A stretch of DNA of 10,842 nucleotides from an uncultured Rubrivivax sp. (GTDB lineage: Bacteria > Pseudomonadota > Gammaproteobacteria > Burkholderiales > Burkholderiaceae_C). How positions within the stretch are numbered: position 1 is the first letter of the stretch; each line of letters begins with the position of its first letter. The position numbers were made by a program, and so were the translations under genes. Where the stretch lies: assembly GCA_937967345.1 (NCBI GenBank), contig CALBTN010000239.1, positions 1-10,842 on the forward strand, written 5' to 3'. Below the pieces are notes generated by a model, which was not told the DNA's origin, did not search any database, and saw nothing but the letters and a program-made list of their open reading frames with translations. Of this stretch, positions 5,965-10,842 are shown one piece after another.

Positions 5965-7296
5965 TCAGTCGTCGATCTCGATTTCGGTCGCGCGGTAGAC
6001 CGTGCCGCTGGCGCCGGCCTCTGGCACGGCCTTGACCTCGACCGACTTGCCGTGCAGCGCCGCGCCGCTCAGCCCGTCCTTGAACACGGTGGCGGCGTCG
6101 TAGCGCACGGTGTTGGCCTTGATGACGAAGCTGCCGCTGCCGCTGCCGCAGGCAATGCAACTGGCCGTGCCTTCGAACTCGACCCGACCGGGGGCGCCCG
6201 CAAGCTCGCTGTCGTCGCCGTCGCCGTCGTCGTCGCGCGACTCGATCTCGATCTTGCTGGCCAGCAGCACCGCACCTTCGACGCGGCCCTTGGCCTCGAC
6301 GCGGATCCCGTTCTTCAAGTCGGCGGCGGTGCCGTCCTCGAACACCACGCCACTGGCCAACCGTACCGCGTAGCCGCCGACGCGCAGCGTGCCGGCCGCG
6401 GCGTCGTAGGCGCTGACGTAGCCCTCGATCTCGCCGTTGGCATCCGCCGGCACCGCGTCGAAGCTGGCGCTGCGCAGCGTCAGCCGCTCGGCCAGGTAGC
6501 GGCCGTCGCCGCCGCGCAGCGGGTTCAGCCGCACGCTGACCATCGCGCCTTCGGCCGGCGTGCCCGTGATCTGCGTGGCGCCGTCGGTGCGAATCGGCAG
6601 GCCGCGCAGCGAGAAGCTGTAGGCCGCGGCCGTGCCGCTGAGCCCGGCGACGGGCCCGCGCAGCCGGAACTTGCCGCCCGCGGCGGCGTAGGCGGCCTCG
6701 CTGTCGGCCTCGCGCTCGACGTGGGTGGCGACGATGCGCCCGGCGTTGTCCGGCAGGCCAGACACCTCGACCACCTGGCCGACGGCGAGCGCGGCCACAC
6801 CGCCGAAGTCCTCGTAGACGGTGCTCGGCGTGGTGCGCACGCGCACGCCCAGCACGTCGAAGGTGCCCGCGGCCGCGTCGACCGCGCTGACCGTGCCTTC
6901 GACCTCGGCACCGTAGGCGATCTGCGTGGCCGTGCGGCTGGCGCCGCTGGCCTCGCTGCTGCCATTGACCTGCACCACCATGCCCACGCGCAGCGGGTTG
7001 GGGTCGGTGCCGGCGATCGACACCTTGCCGTCGTCGTCGACCAGCTTGGCTCCTTGGTCCTGGTAGCGCACGCCGTTGACGTAGACCGAGCCGAAGCCGC
7101 TGACGGTGCCGACGCCAAACGAGCCGGTGCCGCCGGTGCCGACGCCGGCGAAGTCGCCGCCGCCACCGCCGCAGGCGGCGATCAGCGCCGCGGCCGCCAC
7201 CGCACCGATGCCGGCGGCCAGGCGGCGCCACGGGGTGGACAGCGCGGCGGCGCCGCAGGCCCACGACACGATGCGGTTGGTGGTTTGGAGGTTCAT
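5965..7296 (-). CDS. DUF5666 lipoprotein with five beta-rich repeats
   Basis: The 443-residue exported protein carries a lipobox (IAAC, Cys42) after a hydrophobic stretch and then a Gly-rich linker (43-63), so it is probably membrane-anchored and faces the periplasm. The mature part holds about five OB-fold-like repeats, each beginning near a G.V/EG.V motif and ending with a T..I/L strand: about 64-126, 131-193, 209-275, 289-352 and 372-442. Repeats of this kind define DUF5666 proteins; their function is unknown. An Asp-rich linker (354-363) separates repeats 4 and 5, and CIAC (380-383) in repeat 5 is a CxxC pair without the histidine of a haem site. The ATG at 7296 has GGGAG 7 nt upstream and overlaps the DUF6502 stop as ATGA. 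An upstream in-frame extension to 7470 has no signal peptide and was rejected. Confidence 0.85.
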   Translation of the reverse strand: MNLQTTNRIVSWACGAAALSTPWRRLAAGIGAVAAAALIAACGGGGGDFAGVGTGGTGSFGVGTVSGFGSVYVNGVRYQDQGAKLVDDDGKVSIAGTDPNPLRVGMVVQVNGSSEASGASRTATQIAYGAEVEGTVSAVDAAAGTFDVLGVRVRTTPSTVYEDFGGVAALAVGQVVEVSGLPDNAGRIVATHVEREADSEAAYAAAGGKFRLRGPVAGLSGTAAAYSFSLRGLPIRTDGATQITGTPAEGAMVSVRLNPLRGGDGRYLAERLTLRSASFDAVPADANGEIEGYVSAYDAAAGTLRVGGYAVRLASGVVFEDGTAADLKNGIRVEAKGRVEGAVLLASKIEIESRDDDGDGDDSELAGAPGRVEFEGTASCIACGSGSGSFVIKANTVRYDAATVFKDGLSGAALHGKSVEVKAVPEAGASGTVYRATEIEIDD

Positions 7297-8186
7297 CGAC
7301 CTTCTCCCTTGCGTTGAGGGTGGGACGGAGGATTGCCAAGCTCGGCCATCGCCGCGCTGTAGCTGAACAGGCCGACACGCAGGCGCTGGTCCTGCGCGCG
7401 GCCGGCCTTGCGGTCGGCCTCGATCAGCGCTTCGAGTTGCGGCACCAGCGCTGCGGTCAGCGCCTGCCACTGCGCGGTGATGGTGGCGTGCGTGGTTTCA
7501 ATCGATTGGTGCGACAGCTCGTCGGCGAACACCGCCTGCTCGAAGTGCTTGAAGCCGTCGCCCAGCACGTTGGCCACCGCCGCGCCCAGGTGGTCGCCGA
7601 CGTTGTGGCCGAGGAAGCCGAGCATGCGCGCGGTGTCGCCGCGCGGCACGAAGGCGTCGTGCACCAGCGCGACGGTGTCGGCGTCGGCGTCATGCGCCGC
7701 CAGCCCCAGGCGCAGCAGCTCGTCGAGCAGGCTGCGCGGGTGCACGTCGCGCGTCAGCGACTGCGCCAGCGTCTCGAAGCTGGGCGCCGCGCCCTGGCGT
7801 GGCAGCGCGCGCGGCTTGCCCTGCGCGTCGCGGTATTGCGGCTCGCTCGCCCAGCGCGCGAAGAGTTCGGCTGCCAAGGGGCGCCGCGGTGCGGCTTCGG
7901 CTTCGACCTGGGTCAGGCGCGTGACCTCGCGCCGGTTCAGCCCGGTGGCGGTGGCGATGCGGCTGACCATGCGGTGCGCCGGCAGCTCCGGGTGCGCGGC
8001 GCGCGCGGCATCGACGAAGGCCTTGCGCAGCAGCTCCTCGACCGTCGTGCACGGCAGGCCCTTGGCCACCGCCAGCTGCGCGATCGGCGCCAGCAGCGCG
8101 CCCAGCGCCTGCAGCAAGGCGTCGGCATCGGCGCTGGCGGCACTGGCGGGCAGGTGCTCCAAAGGCACGGCTGGAACTTGGCGCAT
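7293..8186 (-). CDS. DUF6502 family protein, possible DNA-binding regulator
   Basis: The 297-residue cytoplasmic protein has no signal peptide or membrane helix and matches the DUF6502 family as I recall it, whose function is unknown. Residues about 21-60 form Leu/Ala-rich helices. RMVSRIATATGLNRREVTRLTQ at 72-93 reads like a helix-turn-helix, with TGLN in the turn and RREVTRL in the recognition helix. The C-terminal half (about 150-282) is mostly helical. I chose the ATG at 8186 because the promoter -10 ends 6 nt before it. The in-frame ATG at 8216 lies inside the palindrome and upstream of the expected transcript start. The stop overlaps the DUF5666 start (ATGA), so the pair is translationally coupled. 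It may repress its own promoter through the palindrome at 8198-8218 (inference). Confidence 0.75.
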   Translation of the reverse strand: MRQVPAVPLEHLPASAASADADALLQALGALLAPIAQLAVAKGLPCTTVEELLRKAFVDAARAAHPELPAHRMVSRIATATGLNRREVTRLTQVEAEAAPRRPLAAELFARWASEPQYRDAQGKPRALPRQGAAPSFETLAQSLTRDVHPRSLLDELLRLGLAAHDADADTVALVHDAFVPRGDTARMLGFLGHNVGDHLGAAVANVLGDGFKHFEQAVFADELSHQSIETTHATITAQWQALTAALVPQLEALIEADRKAGRAQDQRLRVGLFSYSAAMAELGNPPSHPQRKGEGR

Positions 8187-8192
8187 GGCTTC

Positions 8193-8221
8193 AGTATAAA
8201 TGTGCAATTTGCACATTTCAA
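8193..8221 (-). promoter_or_regulatory. Strong sigma70-type promoter for the DUF6502-led operon
   Basis: On the minus strand TTGAAA (8216-8221) and TATACT (8193-8198) are separated by exactly 17 nt, a near-consensus sigma70 promoter standing out in GC-rich surroundings. The -10 ends 6 nt before the ATG at 8186, so transcription would start at or within a few bases of the start codon. The mRNA would then be leaderless or nearly so, which fits the lack of a Shine-Dalgarno there. It could drive all seven genes down to 652. Confidence 0.75.
8198..8218. promoter_or_regulatory. 21-bp palindromic operator in the promoter spacer
   Basis: Arms AAATGTGCAA (8198-8207) and TTGCACATTT (8209-8218) are perfect inverted repeats around one base. 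The palindrome fills the 17-bp spacer and touches both promoter hexamers, the classical place for a repressor that blocks RNA polymerase. The half-site recalls the CRP TGTGA, but the fifth base and the spacing differ. The regulator is unknown; DUF6502 itself is a candidate. Confidence 0.7.
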
Positions 8222-8266
8222 CCGAAACTGTGACCCGATGTGACGGCGGCGCGCGGCCGTCAGGGT

Positions 8267-8287
8267 CGCGCGGCTTGCGGCCGCGCG
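8267..8287 (-). terminator. GC hairpin just after the metH1 stop
   Basis: CGCGCGGC (8267-8274) and GCCGCGCG (8280-8287) form an 8-bp stem with a 5-nt loop, beginning 2 nt after the metH1 stop codon. No U-tract follows on the minus strand. It may mark the 3' end of the metH1 mRNA or weaken read-through into the DUF6502 operon. Such repeats are common in GC-rich spacers, so the call is tentative. Confidence 0.35.
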
Positions 8288-8289
8288 GT

Positions 8290-9339
<1,050 letters not shown>

Positions 9340-9376
9340 GCCGCGCATTGTCCAGCACATCGGTTTTCCGGCGCCG

Positions 9377-9763
9377 ATGCGCTACCGTTGCGCGATGGCA
9401 AGGCGGCGCGCTGACACGAGCCCCGAAGCGGCGCTGCGGCGCCGGCTGCACGCACTCGGCCTGCGCTTCGCGCGCTTCACGCACGACCTGCCGGGCCCTC
9501 CCGACCTGGTGCTGCCCAAGCGGCGCACCGCGGTCTTCGTGCAGGGCTGTTTCTGGCACGGCCACGACTGCGAGCAAGGCCGCGCCGCGCCGCAGTTCCA
9601 CGTCGGCGCCTGGGCCGACAAGACCGCCGCCTATCAGGCACAAGCCGCGCACGACGCCGACGCGCTGCGCAAGGCGGGCTGGCAGGTCGAAACCGTGTGG
9701 GAGTGCGAGGTCGAACAGCCCGCAATCATCGACGCGCTGGCCGCGCGGCTGCTGCAGCGCTGA
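9377..9763 (+). CDS. vsr: Vsr-family very short patch repair endonuclease, short N-terminus
   Basis: Vsr enzymes nick beside T:G mismatches that arise when 5-methylcytosine deaminates at Dcm-type sites. The 128-residue frame shows DTSPEAALRRRL (E17), the catalytic-type LPGPPDLVL (D43, like D51 of E. coli), GCFWHGHDC with C58, H61, H63 and C65, and VWEC with C110. These fit the zinc site (C66, H71, C73, C117) and H69. The position matching E. coli H64, usually histidine in HGCFWH, is glutamine (Q56), which could lower activity. The start is uncertain: ATGs at 9338, 9377 and 9395 are all in frame and none has a clear Shine-Dalgarno. I prefer 9377 because 9338 would overlap the metH1 start codon and 9395 removes more of the N-terminal helix. 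No cytosine methylase lies in the window. It converges on the AAA+ gene with a 6-bp gap. Confidence 0.8.
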   Translation: MRYRCAMARRRADTSPEAALRRRLHALGLRFARFTHDLPGPPDLVLPKRRTAVFVQGCFWHGHDCEQGRAAPQFHVGAWADKTAAYQAQAAHDADALRKAGWQVETVWECEVEQPAIIDALAARLLQR

Positions 9764-9769
9764 GCGCGT

Positions 9770-10842
9770 TCAGTTCTTGACGAAGCCGATGCCGCGGCGC
9801 TGCCGCACCTCGGGCTTGACGCGGTGCTCGCCTTCCAGCTGCGACAGGAACGCGTCGGGCTCGAAGCCTTCGCCCAGGATTTCAACCTGGCGCTTGACCG
9901 CGGCGAAGTCGCCGGCCGTCAACTGGTCCAGCGCGGCCAGCCGCGCGCGCTGCTCGGCGCTCAACAACGAGCCATCGCCGCCAAGCGCCTCGGCCACGAA
10001 CATGCGCTCGCGCTGATCGGGCTGGAGTGCATGGAAGCGCAGCTTGAAGCTGAAGCGGCGCAGCGCCGCTTCGTCCAGGTCGTCGAACAGATTGGTGGTG
10101 CAGATGAAGATGCCGCCGAAGCGCTCCATGCCCTGCAGCATCTCGTTGACCTCGCTGACCTCGTAGTGGCGCTCGGCCATGCGCCGGCTGCGCAGGAAGC
10201 TGTCGGCCTCGTCCAGCAGCAGCACCGCGCCTTCGGCTTCGGCCTCGGCGAACATGCGCGCCATGTTCGCTTCAGTCTCGCCGACGTACTTGCTGGCGAT
10301 GTCGCTGGCCTGGCGGATCAGCAGCGGGCGGCCCAGCGCCTGCGCGATGTGCTCGGCCAGCGCGGTCTTGCCGGTGCCCGGTGCGCCGTGAAAACACAGG
10401 CTGCCGTGGCCGCGCAGGCGCAGCGCCTCGATGATGCGCGGCAACTCGAAGCGCGCTTCGACGTTGAGCAGGCTTAAGGAGTAGCTGGTGACCACCGGCC
10501 GCGCGCCGCGCTCAGCCCCACCGCCCAGCGCCCGGTCGGCGTTGCCCAGCTGGCGCTGGATCAGCGCCTCGAAGTCGCTCCCCTTGGCCGTACCGTCATG
10601 CGCCAGCTGCGCGAAGCGCACCGCGGTGCGGATCTGCGCGGGGGTCAGCGCGCGCCGCTCGGCCAGCTTGGCGACAAAACCAGCGCCCACCGGCGCGTCG
10701 GCCAGCGCACGCGCCACCAGCGCCTCGCGCGCGCCCGGCGGCGGGCTCTTCAGCAGCAGGTGGTACTGGAAGCGCCGGCGGAAGGCCGGGTCGATCTGCT
10801 CGATGCGGTTGGTGACCCAGATCACCGGCACCGGGTTGGTCT
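9770..10842 (-). CDS. Tandem AAA+ ATPase, C-terminal part
   Basis: The visible 356 codons cover the end of one AAA+ module and a complete second one; the N-terminus lies beyond the right edge. The first module contributes a sensor-1 strand (VIWVTN, about 10814-10831), an arginine-finger-like DPAFRRRFQ and a helical lid. The second has Walker A GAPGTGKT (10364-10387), Walker B VLLLDEAD (10202-10225), sensor-1 FICTTN, an arginine-containing LDEAALRRFSF and a C-terminal helical lid. KYVGETEANM after Walker A resembles the pore-1 region of CDC48-like classic AAA proteins, which suggests a hexameric remodelling or unfolding ATPase. No protease domain follows; the protein ends in a basic tail (RQRRGIGFVKN). 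The substrate is unknown and the neighbours give no hint. AAA+ identity is certain; the exact subfamily is not. Confidence 0.88.
   Translation of the reverse strand, partial: TNPVPVIWVTNRIEQIDPAFRRRFQYHLLLKSPPPGAREALVARALADAPVGAGFVAKLAERRALTPAQIRTAVRFAQLAHDGTAKGSDFEALIQRQLGNADRALGGGAERGARPVVTSYSLSLLNVEARFELPRIIEALRLRGHGSLCFHGAPGTGKTALAEHIAQALGRPLLIRQASDIASKYVGETEANMARMFAEAEAEGAVLLLDEADSFLRSRRMAERHYEVSEVNEMLQGMERFGGIFICTTNLFDDLDEAALRRFSFKLRFHALQPDQRERMFVAEALGGDGSLLSAEQRARLAALDQLTAGDFAAVKRQVEILGEGFEPDAFLSQLEGEHRVKPEVRQRRGIGFVKN

Noticed and set aside
5881..7317. Long plus-strand frame opposite the DUF5666 gene
   Set aside because: No domain, Ala/Arg/Asp-rich product, and it lies wholly opposite a lipoprotein gene with signal sequence, lipobox and Shine-Dalgarno.
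8198..8218. The palindrome as a CRP/FNR-type site
   Set aside because: The half-site is TGTGC rather than TGTGA or TTGAT and the arm spacing differs. The position over the promoter spacer suggests repression rather than activation.
9764..9769. Bidirectional terminator between vsr and the AAA+ gene
   Set aside because: Only 6 bp separate the convergent stops and no hairpin with a U-tract is seen in either direction.

Overview
The window reads as chromosomal DNA of a high-GC betaproteobacterium, most likely Burkholderiales of the Rubrivivax/Leptothrix/Ideonella type. The reasons are the strong G/C preference at third codon positions, a methionine synthase split into two genes (metH1 and metH2), an S-adenosylhomocysteine (SAH) riboswitch in front of metH2, and the DUF6502-DUF5666 gene pair. 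The genus is an inference. All genes but one lie on the minus strand, so the transcription order runs from high to low coordinates.

From the right: the C-terminal part of a tandem AAA+ ATPase (9770-10842, cut by the window edge) converges with a small Vsr-like mismatch endonuclease (9377-9763, the only plus-strand gene). The Vsr gene is divergent from metH1 (8290-9339), the homocysteine-binding half of methionine synthase. After metH1 comes a well-formed sigma70-type promoter (TTGAAA, 17 bp, TATACT) with a near-perfect 21-bp palindrome across its spacer. It is placed so that the transcript of the next gene would start at or next to its ATG.

That promoter faces seven co-directional genes: a DUF6502 protein with a helix-turn-helix-like segment, a DUF5666 lipoprotein, an OprO/OprP-type porin, a secreted phytase-like protein, a DUF4956 membrane protein, a VTC-domain polyphosphate polymerase and a PiT phosphate permease. 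Several are joined by ATGA overlaps, an 89-nt overlap or a 12-nt gap. Read together, the last five could form one phosphate route: entry through the outer membrane, release of phosphate from organic esters in the periplasm, uptake by PiT, and polymerisation to polyphosphate by VTC beside a membrane partner. This joint role is inferred from families and gene order.

At the left edge metH2 begins (1-463, truncated). In front of it is an SAH riboswitch whose pseudoknot strand is also one arm of a 14-bp alternative hairpin. The two halves of methionine synthase are thus about 7.8 kb apart, with the phosphate/polyphosphate block between them, and only metH2 shows the riboswitch.

No rRNA, tRNA, CRISPR array, insertion sequence or attachment site was seen. 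No gap longer than about 190 bases lacks a gene: 464-651 holds the riboswitch, 5857-5964 a hairpin, and 8187-8289 the promoter/operator.
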